The notes beneath the pieces are model-generated. The model saw only the letters and a list, made by a program, of their open reading frames with translations, had not been told where the DNA came from and searched no databases. The translations under genes and the position numbers were made by a program. From positions 124,001 through 188,000 of the forward strand of contig CAJKDY010000002.1 in assembly GCA_905198835.1 (NCBI GenBank): a DNA stretch of 64,000 bases. The letters are read 5' to 3'. Positions 15,985-24,640 of the stretch are shown here, one piece after another (within the stretch, counting starts at the first letter, position 1; each line of letters starts with the position of its first letter). The stretch is from an uncultured Eubacteriales bacterium (GTDB taxonomy: Bacteria; Bacillota; Clostridia; Oscillospirales; Oscillospiraceae).

Positions 15985-16845
15985 ATGAATATCCAATGGT
16001 ATCCGGGCCATATGACCAAGACCCGGCGGCAGATCGAGGCCGACTTGAAAAACGTGGACATGGTGGCCGAGATCATCGACGCCCGCATTCCCATCTCCTC
16101 CCGAAATCCTGATATTGACGCCATTGTGGGAGAAAAGCCGAGACTGATCGTCCTCAACCGGGCCGATCAGGCCGACTCCGAGGGCAACCGCCGCTGGATG
16201 GCCTGGTTCAAGACCAAGGGCTATGCCATCCTGTGTACTGACGCCAAGACAGGCAAGGGGGTAAAGGATTTTTCCTTGACGGTCAAGGAGGCCCTGGCGG
16301 AGCAGATCGCCCGCTGGCAGGAGAAGGGTATGGTGGGCCGAAAGGTCCGGGTCATGGTGGTGGGCGTGCCCAACGTAGGTAAATCCACCTTTATCAACCA
16401 GGTGGCGGGCCGCAAGTCCGCCAAGGCCGGAGACCGGCCCGGCGTCACCCGGGGCAAGCAGTGGGTGGCGGTGGACAGCGGTCTGGACCTGCTGGACACC
16501 CCGGGCATCCTCTGGCCCAAGTTTGAGGACCCCAACGTGGGCATGAACCTGGCCTTTACCGGCGCGGTGAAGGACGACATCATGGACACCGAGACCCTGG
16601 CCTTCCACCTCATGGACCTCCTGAACGCCCACTATCCCCAGGCCATGACCGGGCGCTACAAGGTGGAGCCCGACCCCGCCGCCCAGGGCTGGGAACTGCT
16701 GGAGAGGGCAGGGAAGAAGCGGGGCTTCCTCATCTCTGGCGGCGAGGTGGACTTAGAGCGCATGGCGAGCGTCCTCCTAGACGAGTTTCGGGGCGGTAAG
16801 CTGGGCAAGATCACCCTGGAATGGCCTGAGGAGACAACAGTATGA
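15985..16845 (+). CDS. rbgA: Ribosome biogenesis GTPase RbgA/YlqF
   Basis: A 286-residue circularly permuted GTPase needed for late 50S assembly in Firmicutes. The order G4-G1-G3 is visible: NRAD near residue 53, then GVPNVGKST at 127-135 and DTPGILWP. The N-terminal WYPGHMTKTRR motif is characteristic. The ATG at 15985 follows GGAGGAG; upstream in-frame sequence overlaps valS and is rejected. Its stop overlaps the rnhB start (ATGA). Confidence 0.95.
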   Translation: MNIQWYPGHMTKTRRQIEADLKNVDMVAEIIDARIPISSRNPDIDAIVGEKPRLIVLNRADQADSEGNRRWMAWFKTKGYAILCTDAKTGKGVKDFSLTVKEALAEQIARWQEKGMVGRKVRVMVVGVPNVGKSTFINQVAGRKSAKAGDRPGVTRGKQWVAVDSGLDLLDTPGILWPKFEDPNVGMNLAFTGAVKDDIMDTETLAFHLMDLLNAHYPQAMTGRYKVEPDPAAQGWELLERAGKKRGFLISGGEVDLERMASVLLDEFRGGKLGKITLEWPEETTV

Positions 16846-17456
16846 ATATGTGGCAAGTAGAAAACCTTTACAAAGAAAAGGGCTACCGGGCCATCTGCGG
16901 CGCCGACGAGGCCGGGGCAGGGCCCCTGGCGGGACCGGTGTATGCTGCGGCGGTGCTGCTGCCCTTTGGTCTGGACCTGCCCGGCGTCAATGATTCGAAG
17001 CAATTGTCGGAGAAGAAGCGGGAGACTCTCTTTCCCGTCATTCAAGCATCGGCCCTGGCCTGGGCAGTGGTGAGCGTCTCCCCGAAAGAGATCGACGAGA
17101 CGGATATCCTCAAGGCCCGTCTCAAGGCTATGGACCTGGCCATCGCCCAGCTGGACCCGCCGGCGGACTTTGCCCTCATCGACGGGAACCGGGACAAGGG
17201 CATCTCCTGCCCCCACGCCACTGTTATCCAGGGCGACGCACAGAGCCTCAACATCGCCGCGGCCTCCATTCTGGCCAAGGTGAGCCGGGACCGGCATATG
17301 ATGGAGATGGATCGACTGTACCCGGAATACGGCTTTGCCAAGCATAAGGGCTACCCCACCAAGGCCCATTACGACGCCATCCGGGCCCACGGGCCCTGTC
17401 CCATCCACCGCATGACCTTCTTGAAGAAGTTCTACGCTAAGGAGGGACGGCCATGA
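16842..17456 (+). CDS. rnhB: Ribonuclease HII
   Basis: A 204-residue enzyme that removes ribonucleotides from DNA. The catalytic Asp-Glu pair is in ICGADEAGAGPLAGP (D22, E23), the third acid in LIDGNRDKG and the fourth in AKVSRDRHM. Length is typical. Coupled by 4-base overlaps to both rbgA upstream and the YraN gene downstream, an order common in Firmicutes. Confidence 0.95.
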   Translation: MNMWQVENLYKEKGYRAICGADEAGAGPLAGPVYAAAVLLPFGLDLPGVNDSKQLSEKKRETLFPVIQASALAWAVVSVSPKEIDETDILKARLKAMDLAIAQLDPPADFALIDGNRDKGISCPHATVIQGDAQSLNIAAASILAKVSRDRHMMEMDRLYPEYGFAKHKGYPTKAHYDAIRAHGPCPIHRMTFLKKFYAKEGRP

Positions 17457-17839
17457 CCGAGGACAAACAGGCCCAGGGCCGCCGCAACCGCCTGACGGGC
17501 CAGTGGGGCGAGGCCCTGGTGGCTCAGGACCTGCGGGATAAGGGTTGGCAGGTCCTGGCCGCGGAATTTCGCTGCCGGTTTGGGGAGATCGACCTGATCG
17601 TCCAAAACCGTGCCTATCTGGTCTTTGTGGAGGTCAAGCTGCGCAAAAACGCCGCGTACAGCACCCCCGGCGCCTACGTTACCCAAGCCAAGCAAGCACG
17701 GCTCCGGGCCACGGCGGAATATTACCTCGCGCGCTATCCCACCCACCTCCAGCCGCGGTTTGACGTAGCGGAGGTCTACGCACCCCAAGGGACGAACACC
17801 GCGGCGCCCACCATCCATTACATTGAAAACGCTTTCTGA
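17453..17839 (+). CDS. YraN family protein (UPF0102), endonuclease-like fold
   Basis: A 128-residue small protein of the restriction-endonuclease-like superfamily. The core motif appears as GEIDLIVQN followed by VFVEVKLRK, i.e. the ExD...ExK nuclease arrangement, preceded by GQWGEALVAQDLRDKGW. The family is almost universally next to rnhB, as here; a role in DNA processing is inferred only from fold. The ATG overlaps the rnhB stop. Confidence 0.9.
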   Translation: MTEDKQAQGRRNRLTGQWGEALVAQDLRDKGWQVLAAEFRCRFGEIDLIVQNRAYLVFVEVKLRKNAAYSTPGAYVTQAKQARLRATAEYYLARYPTHLQPRFDVAEVYAPQGTNTAAPTIHYIENAF

Positions 17840-17850
17840 GGAGGGAGACC

Positions 17851-18786
17851 ATGCGGGTCTTTGACGGCCATTGCGACACCCTTTCCCGCTGCTTGTACAC
17901 CAAAGAGAGCTTTTCCAACGCCCAGGGCCATTGGAGCATTGACAAGGTAAAAGCCTTTCCATCCTATGCTCAGTTTTTTGCCGCCTTTTGCGGTCGGGAG
18001 CCCCAGCCCGGCGTCTCGCTTTTTTCCCTGTTTCTGGAGCAGGAGGCTCTTTTGAAACGACAGCTTCAAGAAAATGCCGATGCCATGACACTTTGCGTAA
18101 CGGCCGACCAGTGCCGCAGGACCTGGGACCGGGGCAAGGTGGCTGCCTTTTTTTCGGTAGAGGGCGCGGAGCTGTTGGATTGTGAAGTGGAAAAACTTTA
18201 CATTGCCGCCAAGCAAGGCGTTCGGGCCGTCAACCTGACCTGGAATTTCCCAAACGTCCTCTCCGGTTCCAACTGCGCCCAGGCGGACCGGGGCCTCAGC
18301 GTTCAGGGGCGGAATTTCGTCCGGGAGATGAACGCCCTGGGGGTGTTGGTGGATGTGTCCCATCTCTCCGACCCCGGCTTTTGGGACGTTGTGAAGACGA
18401 CCCAAAGTCCTATCATTGCCAGCCATTCCAACAGCCGAGCGGTACATTTTCACCCGAGAAACTTGACGGATGACCAATTTACTGCCATAATGGAACTTCA
18501 AGGGACGGTAGGGCTGAACCTAGCGGCGGATTTCCTGCCGGGCGCGCCCGTTTTGGACGATGTGGTCCGGGTCCTGGAGCATTTTCTGGATCTGGGCGGG
18601 GAGGATACCGTGGCCCTTGGCGGCGACTGGGACGGCATCGAGCGTATGCCCGCCGAGCTCTCCGACGTGACTGGCTGGGCTCTTTTTTACCGGCGACTTC
18701 AGGAGCGGGGCTATGGCCAGGAGTTGCTTGATAAGCTGTTTTATAAAAATTTGATGAGAGTGGTGGAGCAAGTATGTATTATGTGA
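17851..18786 (+). CDS. Membrane dipeptidase-type metallopeptidase (family M19)
   Basis: A 311-residue binuclear zinc peptidase of the renal dipeptidase family, cytosolic since no signal peptide is present. Metal ligands are recognisable: HCD in VFDGHCDTLSR, Glu in FFSVEGAEL, His in VDVSHLSDPG and SHSNSRAVH, and Asp in LGGDWDGIE. It would cleave dipeptides, including D-amino-acid forms. The ATG follows GAGGAGGGAG. Its end overlaps thrC by 13 bases. Confidence 0.9.
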   Translation: MRVFDGHCDTLSRCLYTKESFSNAQGHWSIDKVKAFPSYAQFFAAFCGREPQPGVSLFSLFLEQEALLKRQLQENADAMTLCVTADQCRRTWDRGKVAAFFSVEGAELLDCEVEKLYIAAKQGVRAVNLTWNFPNVLSGSNCAQADRGLSVQGRNFVREMNALGVLVDVSHLSDPGFWDVVKTTQSPIIASHSNSRAVHFHPRNLTDDQFTAIMELQGTVGLNLAADFLPGAPVLDDVVRVLEHFLDLGGEDTVALGGDWDGIERMPAELSDVTGWALFYRRLQERGYGQELLDKLFYKNLMRVVEQVCIM

Positions 18787-20258
18787 GTACCCGCGGCGGT
18801 AGCCAGCGCATGAGCGCGGCCCAGGCCATTGCCCAGGGCCTTTCCAGAGACGGAGGGCTGTTGACTCCGGAGGTCTTCATGCGCCTGCCCGCCAACGCGC
18901 TGGATACCTTGAAGGATATGTCCTACCCCCAGCGGGCCGTCTTTGTGATGAAGGCCTTTTTGGATGACTTTTCCATTGCCGAGCTCAACGCCTTTGCTGG
19001 TGCGGCCTACGGCTCGGACAAATTTGACTGCCCTGAGGTTGCGCCGGTCCACCGGGTAGACGAGAATACCCACTGCCTGGAACTGTGGCATGGCCCTACC
19101 TGTGCTTTTAAGGATATGGCCCTGCAAATGCTACCTCACCTGCTCACTGCCTCGCTGAAGAAAAACGGCGAGCGCAAGAAGGTCTGCATCCTGGTGGCCA
19201 CCTCCGGCGACACGGGTAAGGGCGCTTTGGAGGGATTCAAGGACGTGGACCAGACCCGCATCCTGGTTTTCTATCCCAAAGACGGCGTCTCCGCCATCCA
19301 GGAGCTTCAAATGACCACCCAGGAGGGGGAAAACGTGGGCGTTTGCGCCGTCCGGGGCAACTTTGACGACGCCCAGACCGGCGTGAAGGCCCTCTTTGCC
19401 GACGAAGCGCTGCGGGAAAAGCTGGCCAAGCGCCGCTGGTTCCTTTCCTCGGCCAACTCCATCAACTGGGGCCGGGTCCTGCCCCAGATCGTCTATTACG
19501 TCTCCGCCTACTGCGATATGCTCAAAAGCGGCGCCATCCAGACCGGCGACACGGTGAATGTCTGCGTGCCTACAGGTAACTTCGGCAACATTTTAGCCGC
19601 GTACTACGCCAAGGCCATCGGCGTGCCCCTGGGCAAGTTTATCTGCGCCTCCAACGCCAATAATGTGCTCACCGATTTCATCCAGACCGGCGTCTATGAT
19701 AAAAACCGGCCCTTCTACAACACCACCTCCCCCTCCATGGACATCCTGGTGTCCAGCAACCTGGAGCGGTTGCTCCTTTCCCTCACCGGGGAGCCGGGCG
19801 AGGTGGCGGGCTACATGAAGGAACTGGGCGAGACCGGCCGCTATCAGGTCTCGGACAAGGTCCTCGCCAAGCTCCAGCGGGAGTTTGCCGCCGGTTTCTG
19901 TGACGATGAGCAGACCCGTGCCCAGATCGCCAAGACCTGGCGGGAGCACCACTACCTCATCGACCCCCACACCGCCGTGGCCTTCCACGTGCTGGAGGAG
20001 TACCGCCGTGAGACGGGGGACGAGACCCCCACCATCGTGGTCTCCACCGCCAGCCCCTTCAAGTTCTGCGACAGCGTACTGGACGCTCTGGACGTAGCGG
20101 ACAAGGCCCAGGGCCTCGCCATTCTGGACCAGCTTAGCGATCAAACCGGCGTGGCCGTCCCCAGCCCTCTGGCCTCCCTCAAGGGCAAGACGCCCCGGTT
20201 CACCCAGTGGGTGGAGAAGGAGGACATGGTGGGGCAGGTAGAGGATATGTTACTGTAA
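18774..20258 (+). CDS. thrC: Threonine synthase
   Basis: A 494-residue PLP enzyme converting O-phosphohomoserine to threonine. The PLP lysine is K113 in HGPTCAFKDMALQ; the phosphate-binding SGDTGKGALEGF and CVPTGNFGNILA loops follow. The N-terminal YYVSTRGG and length mark the longer class I form found in Proteobacteria and some Clostridia. Overlap with the dipeptidase gene implies coupled translation. No other threonine gene is in the window. Confidence 0.93.
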   Translation: MYYVSTRGGSQRMSAAQAIAQGLSRDGGLLTPEVFMRLPANALDTLKDMSYPQRAVFVMKAFLDDFSIAELNAFAGAAYGSDKFDCPEVAPVHRVDENTHCLELWHGPTCAFKDMALQMLPHLLTASLKKNGERKKVCILVATSGDTGKGALEGFKDVDQTRILVFYPKDGVSAIQELQMTTQEGENVGVCAVRGNFDDAQTGVKALFADEALREKLAKRRWFLSSANSINWGRVLPQIVYYVSAYCDMLKSGAIQTGDTVNVCVPTGNFGNILAAYYAKAIGVPLGKFICASNANNVLTDFIQTGVYDKNRPFYNTTSPSMDILVSSNLERLLLSLTGEPGEVAGYMKELGETGRYQVSDKVLAKLQREFAAGFCDDEQTRAQIAKTWREHHYLIDPHTAVAFHVLEEYRRETGDETPTIVVSTASPFKFCDSVLDALDVADKAQGLAILDQLSDQTGVAVPSPLASLKGKTPRFTQWVEKEDMVGQVEDMLL

Positions 20259-20271
20259 GCGAGGTGACAGC

Positions 20272-20967
20272 GTGGCTCTTTACGCCATCGGCGATCCCCA
20301 CCTGTCCCTGGGCGTGGCCAAGCCCATGGACGTGTTTGGCGGCGCTTGGGAGAACTATGTGGAAAAGCTCCAACAGGGCTTTGCGAAGGTCCGGGACGAG
20401 GACACGGTAGTCCTCTGCGGCGACCTCTCCTGGGGCATGAGCCTGGAGGAGGCTTTGCCAGACTTTCAGTTTTTGGACGCTCTGCCTGGCGTCAAATACA
20501 TCGTCAAGGGCAACCACGACTACTGGTGGAACAGCGCCAAGAAGATGACCGAGTTCTGGGCCCACCACGGCCTGGAGACGCTGCATTTGCTGCACAATAA
20601 CTGTGCCTTTTACCGTGACGGCGTGGCCCTGTGCGGCACTCGGGGCTGGTTTTTTGACGAGGGACTGGCCCAGGCCGAGGCGGATAAGGTCTACCGCCGG
20701 GAGCTGATGCGGCTGGAGACGTCGCTGAAGGCGGCGGGGGAGGCCCCCATCAAGCTGGCCTTTCTCCACTACCCGCCCAAGTACCAGGGCTATGCCTGCC
20801 AGGAGATCTTGGAGCTGCTGGAACGCTACGGCGTTTCCCGCTGTTTTTACGGTCATCTCCACGGTCCGGCCCACAAGCTGGCCCTCCAGGGTCCGGCAAA
20901 CGGGGTGGACTACCGCATGATTTCGGCGGACTATCTGGATTTTGCGCCGGAAAAAATATTGGATTAA
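20272..20967 (+). CDS. Metallophosphoesterase
   Basis: A 231-residue calcineurin-like phosphoesterase. The five metal motifs are present: GDPHLS, GDLSWG, GNHDYWW, FLHYPP and YGHLHG. Substrate cannot be told; family members act on nucleotides, cyclic nucleotides or phosphoproteins. Start is GTG behind GAGGTGA, 13 nt after the thrC stop, so probably co-transcribed. Confidence 0.85.
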   Translation: MALYAIGDPHLSLGVAKPMDVFGGAWENYVEKLQQGFAKVRDEDTVVLCGDLSWGMSLEEALPDFQFLDALPGVKYIVKGNHDYWWNSAKKMTEFWAHHGLETLHLLHNNCAFYRDGVALCGTRGWFFDEGLAQAEADKVYRRELMRLETSLKAAGEAPIKLAFLHYPPKYQGYACQEILELLERYGVSRCFYGHLHGPAHKLALQGPANGVDYRMISADYLDFAPEKILD

Positions 20968-20980
20968 GTGAAAAAAACAG

Positions 20981-21009
20981 TGGAAATTCTTTCTAGTATC
21001 TGTTAGAAT
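20981..21009 (+). promoter_or_regulatory. Possible promoter of tig
   Basis: TGGAAA (20981-20986), 17-nt spacer, TAGAAT (21004-21009). The -35 box is poor. Confidence 0.4.
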
Positions 21010-21085
21010 AGCAATGTTACGGGCCTGTGGCGGCCCAGTTTCGCTGAGACAAGGGCAGCGGCCCCGACAGGAGGAAGCGTAAAGC

Positions 21086-22546
21086 ATGAATGTAAAGAGC
21101 AAGAAAAAAGGCGAGCACAATACCGTAGAACTGGTCATCGAGGTGGATGCCCAGGCCTTCGACCAGGCCGTCAACAAGGTCTATTTGAAGCAGCGTGGCC
21201 GGATCAGCATCCCGGGCTTCCGCAAGGGTAAGGCCCCGCGGAAGATCGTGGAGGCCATGTACGGCGCGGGTATTTTCTATGAAGACGCTGTTCAGGAGCT
21301 TTACCCCGAAGCCTACGAAGAGGCGATCGAAAAGGAAAATCTCAAGCCGGCCGCTTATCCCCAGATCGAGGTGGAGAGCGTTGGCAAAGAGGGCTTCACA
21401 TTCAAGGCCATCGTGCCCTTGAAGCCCGAGGTCAAGCTGGGCGAGTATAAGGGCCTCACCGCCCCCAAGGCCGCCGCGGCGGTCACCGACGCCGACATCG
21501 ACGGTGAGTTGGCGCCTTACATCCAGCGGGCTACCCGGCTCGTTCCCGTGAAGCGCAAGGCCAAGAAGGGCGACACCGCCGTCATTGACTTCGAGGGCTT
21601 TGACAACGGCGTGCCCTTTGAGGGCGGCAAGGGCGAGAGCTTCCCGCTGGAGCTTGGCTCGGGCAGCTTTGTCCCCGGCTTTGAAGAGGGCGTCATCGGT
21701 CTGAAGCCCGGCGACGAAAAGGACGTGGACGTCACCTTCCCCAAGGACTACACCCCGGAGCTTGCCGGCAAGGCCGTTGTGTTCAAGGTGAAGGTCATCG
21801 AGGTCAAGGAGCCCCAGAAGCCGGAACTGGACGACGAGTTTGCCAAGGACGTCTCCGAGTTTGATACCCTGGCCGACTTCCGCAAGGACCTGGGAGAAAA
21901 GCTCAAGGCCCGCCGGGAGAGCCAGGCGCAGTCCGACTTTGAGCGCTCCATCACCGACCAGCTCATCGACAACATGGAGGCCGATGTCTCCGACCTCATC
22001 GTCCGTCAGGAAGCTGACCGCATGGTGGATGACTACGCCATGCAGGTCCGCAGCCAGGGAATGGACTTTGGCCAGTACCTGTCCATGATGGGCATGAGCG
22101 AGGACCTTCTTCGGATGCAGGCCATGGAGGGCGCCCGCAAGCGGGTGCTCAACGAGTACGCTCTGGAGGCTGTGGCCAAGGCCGAGGGCTTGAAGGTCTC
22201 CGCCGCGGAGAAGAAGGCCGAGTATGAGCGGCTGGCCAAGGAGTACAGCATGGAGCTTGACAAGGTCAAGGCCGCAGTGACCGAAGAGGCCCTGGAGCGG
22301 GACCTTCTGATGAAGAAGGCGTCCCAGTTCGTCTTTGACAACGCCAAGGAGGGCAAGGCTCCCGCCAAGAAGGCCGCCCCCAAGAAGAAGGCCGAGGATA
22401 AGGCCGAGACCACCGAGGAGAAAAAGCCCGCGGCGAAGAAGGCTCCCGCCAAAAAGCCGGCCGCCAAGAAGGACGAGGGCGAGGAGAAGAAGGCCCCGGC
22501 CAAAAAGCCCGCAGCCAAGAAGACCACCAAGAAGACCGAGGAATAA
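21086..22546 (+). CDS. tig: Trigger factor with histone H1-like tail
   Basis: A 486-residue ribosome-associated chaperone and prolyl isomerase. The ribosome-docking loop is GFRKGKAPRKIV (~45-56), the FKBP domain spans about 160-250 (GDTAVIDFEGF, LGSGSFVPGFEEGVIG) and the helical chaperone domain follows. From about residue 422 the protein ends in ~65 residues of Lys/Ala/Pro with acidic patches, with repeats such as KKAPAKKPAAKK. Standard trigger factor ends near residue 430, so this tail is an addition. The ATG follows AGGAGG. First of the tig-clpP-clpX-lon cluster. Confidence 0.95.
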   Translation: MNVKSKKKGEHNTVELVIEVDAQAFDQAVNKVYLKQRGRISIPGFRKGKAPRKIVEAMYGAGIFYEDAVQELYPEAYEEAIEKENLKPAAYPQIEVESVGKEGFTFKAIVPLKPEVKLGEYKGLTAPKAAAAVTDADIDGELAPYIQRATRLVPVKRKAKKGDTAVIDFEGFDNGVPFEGGKGESFPLELGSGSFVPGFEEGVIGLKPGDEKDVDVTFPKDYTPELAGKAVVFKVKVIEVKEPQKPELDDEFAKDVSEFDTLADFRKDLGEKLKARRESQAQSDFERSITDQLIDNMEADVSDLIVRQEADRMVDDYAMQVRSQGMDFGQYLSMMGMSEDLLRMQAMEGARKRVLNEYALEAVAKAEGLKVSAAEKKAEYERLAKEYSMELDKVKAAVTEEALERDLLMKKASQFVFDNAKEGKAPAKKAAPKKKAEDKAETTEEKKPAAKKAPAKKPAAKKDEGEEKKAPAKKPAAKKTTKKTEE

Positions 22547-22560
22547 ACAAAGGGAATATT

Positions 22561-22611
22561 TGGGGCGGGATAGGTTATACTCTTGTGTAATGCTATCCCG
22601 CGCCCATTTTT
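22561..22611 (+). terminator. Terminator-like hairpin between tig and clpP
   Basis: GCGGGATAG (22565-22573) pairs with CTATCCCGC (22593-22601); four further pairs (TGGG/CCCA) extend the stem past a one-base bulge, followed by T5 (22607-22611). The 19-nt loop is long, so it may act as a partial terminator. Confidence 0.6.
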
Positions 22612-22628
22612 GTAAAGGAGAAACTACC

Positions 22629-23213
22629 ATGCCTCTGATCCCGTATGTAGTAGAGCAGACCAACCGCGGCGAGCGGTCCTACGACATCTTTTCCCGGCTG
22701 CTCAATGACCGTATCGTGATGCTCAACGAGGAGGTCAACTCCGCCACTGCCGGCGTCATCGTGGCCCAGCTCCTATTTTTGGAGGCCCAGGACCCGGACA
22801 AGGACATCCAGTTCTACATCAACAGCCCCGGCGGCTCTATCACCGACGGTATGGCTATCTACGATACCATGCAGTATATCAAGTGCGACGTGTCCACCAT
22901 CTGTATCGGTATGGGCGCGTCCATGGCCGCCTTCTTGCTCTCCGCGGGAGCCAAGGGCAAGCGTCTTGCTCTGCCCAACGCCGAGATCATGATCCATCAG
23001 CCCTCTGCCGGCACCCAGGGCCAGGTCACGGATATGGCTATCCATCTTAAACGCTTTGAGTTCATCAAAAAGCGTATGAATACCATTCTGGCCGCCAACA
23101 CCGGCAAGACGCTGGAGGAGATCACCGCCGCCTGTGAGCGGGATAACTTCATGACCGCGGAGGAAGCCATGCAGTTTGGCCTGATCGACAAGGTCATCAC
23201 CAGCCGCCAGTAA
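22629..23213 (+). CDS. clpP: ATP-dependent Clp protease proteolytic subunit
   Basis: A 194-residue serine protease forming the ClpP barrel. The catalytic triad is visible: Ser98 in GMGASMAAFLL, His123 in MIHQPSAG and Asp172 in ERDNFM. The N terminus MPLIPYVVEQ is typical, and the ATG lies behind AAAGGAG. Partner ClpX is encoded immediately downstream. Confidence 0.97.
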   Translation: MPLIPYVVEQTNRGERSYDIFSRLLNDRIVMLNEEVNSATAGVIVAQLLFLEAQDPDKDIQFYINSPGGSITDGMAIYDTMQYIKCDVSTICIGMGASMAAFLLSAGAKGKRLALPNAEIMIHQPSAGTQGQVTDMAIHLKRFEFIKKRMNTILAANTGKTLEEITAACERDNFMTAEEAMQFGLIDKVITSRQ

Positions 23214-23239
23214 GGCTATCCTCCCATCGAGGTGATACC

Positions 23240-24541
23240 ATGGCAAATCAAGATAACCGATCCATCCGCTGCTCCTTCTGTGGCAAGCGGCAAGAGCAGG
23301 TGAGCCGCATCATTGCCGGCCAAGGAGTCTATATCTGCAACGAGTGCGTCCATCTGTGCCTGAGCATCCTGGACGACGAGGAAGAAACGGACTTTGAGCT
23401 GGAGCAGCAAACACAAGAGGCCCTGGGGGACATCCCCACGCCCCAGGCCATTCACCAGGTGCTGGACCAATATATCATTGGTCAGGAGGAGGCTAAGGTC
23501 GCTCTCTCCGTGGCCGTTTACAACCACTATAAGCGCATCTACCTGGGCAATGAGGACGATGATGTGGAGATCCAAAAGAGCAATATCCTGCTCATGGGCC
23601 CCACCGGCTGTGGCAAGACCATGTTTGCCCAGACCCTGGCCCGGATCCTCAAGGTCCCCTTTGCCATTGCCGACGCTACCACCCTCACCGAGGCCGGCTA
23701 TGTGGGCGACGATGTGGAGAATATTCTCCTGCGCCTGGTCCAGGCCGCCGACTACGACATCGAGCTGGCCCAGCGGGGCATTATCTACGTAGATGAGATC
23801 GATAAGATCGCCCGCAAGAGCGAGAACACCTCCATCACCCGGGACGTCTCCGGCGAGGGCGTGCAGCAGGCTCTTTTGAAGATCTTAGAGGGCACTGTGG
23901 CCAACGTGCCGCCCCAGGGCGGGCGCAAGCATCCCCATCAGGAGTTCATCCAGGTGGACACCAAAAACATCCTCTTCATCTGCGGTGGCGCATTTGACGG
24001 CATTGAGAAGATCATTGAAAGCCGCCTGGACAAAAAGACCATCGGCTTTGGAGCCGAGGTCCACACCAAGGCAGAGCGGGAGCACGCCAACATTATCAAG
24101 GAGGTCCAGCCCCACGACCTCTTGAAATTCGGCATCATCCCGGAGCTGGTGGGTCGTTTGCCGGTGTTGACCACCGTCAGCGCCCTGGACCGGGACCAAC
24201 TGGTGGAGATCCTGACCAAGCCCAAAAACGCCTTGGTCAAGCAGTACCAAAAGCTCCTGGGCTACGACGATGTGGAGCTGGAGTTCCAAAGCGAGGCCCT
24301 GGAGGCCGCGGCGGATAAGGCCCTGGAGCGGGGGATCGGCGCCCGCGGGCTCCGGGCCGTGCTGGAGGGGATCATGACCCAGGTGATGTACGACATCCCC
24401 AGCCAGACCGACATCGTCAAGGTCACCATCACCCCCGCCTGTGTCAACGAAGGGGCTCAGCCCCTGGTGGAGCGGGGCGCTAAAAGGACAAAGCGTGTCC
24501 CTGACAAGCGGGAAGAGCACCGGGAACGGGATGTGTCCTAA
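23240..24541 (+). CDS. clpX: ATP-dependent Clp protease ATPase subunit ClpX
   Basis: A 433-residue AAA+ unfoldase that feeds substrates to ClpP. An N-terminal C4 zinc domain has Cys11, Cys14, Cys33 and Cys36. Walker A is GPTGCGKT at 120-127, Walker B IIYVDEIDKI, and a pore loop GYVGDDVENIL follows. C-terminal sensor-2 GARGLRAVLE is intact. A basic/acidic tail of ~20 residues ends the protein. 26 nt after clpP, with no separate promoter seen. Confidence 0.97.
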   Translation: MANQDNRSIRCSFCGKRQEQVSRIIAGQGVYICNECVHLCLSILDDEEETDFELEQQTQEALGDIPTPQAIHQVLDQYIIGQEEAKVALSVAVYNHYKRIYLGNEDDDVEIQKSNILLMGPTGCGKTMFAQTLARILKVPFAIADATTLTEAGYVGDDVENILLRLVQAADYDIELAQRGIIYVDEIDKIARKSENTSITRDVSGEGVQQALLKILEGTVANVPPQGGRKHPHQEFIQVDTKNILFICGGAFDGIEKIIESRLDKKTIGFGAEVHTKAEREHANIIKEVQPHDLLKFGIIPELVGRLPVLTTVSALDRDQLVEILTKPKNALVKQYQKLLGYDDVELEFQSEALEAAADKALERGIGARGLRAVLEGIMTQVMYDIPSQTDIVKVTITPACVNEGAQPLVERGAKRTKRVPDKREEHRERDVS

Positions 24542-24549
24542 CTGAACAA

Positions 24550-24589
24550 AAAGGGGCGATAATACCGAATTGGTACTTATCGCCCCTTT
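24550..24589. terminator. Long palindrome between clpX and lon
   Basis: AAAGGGGCGATAA (24550-24562) pairs with TTATCGCCCCTTT (24577-24589); inner TACC/GGTA can extend it. Only a short T-run follows, so it may be a terminator of clpX or an operator of lon. Confidence 0.6.
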
Positions 24590-24640
24590 CCGTCTCTTAT
24601 TGAAATGATTTCAACGCCTTATGGAAAGGGGAGAAAGACC

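Noticed and set aside
22335..22628. N-terminal extension of clpP into the tig tail
   Set aside because: Out-of-frame reading of the tig Lys-rich end gives Arg/Pro-rich nonsense; the ATG at 22629 has a good ribosome site and the normal ClpP N terminus.
21017..22663. 548-codon minus-strand frame opposite tig
   Set aside because: Shadow of tig; the repetitive Leu/Gly stretch is the reverse complement of the Lys/Ala tail.
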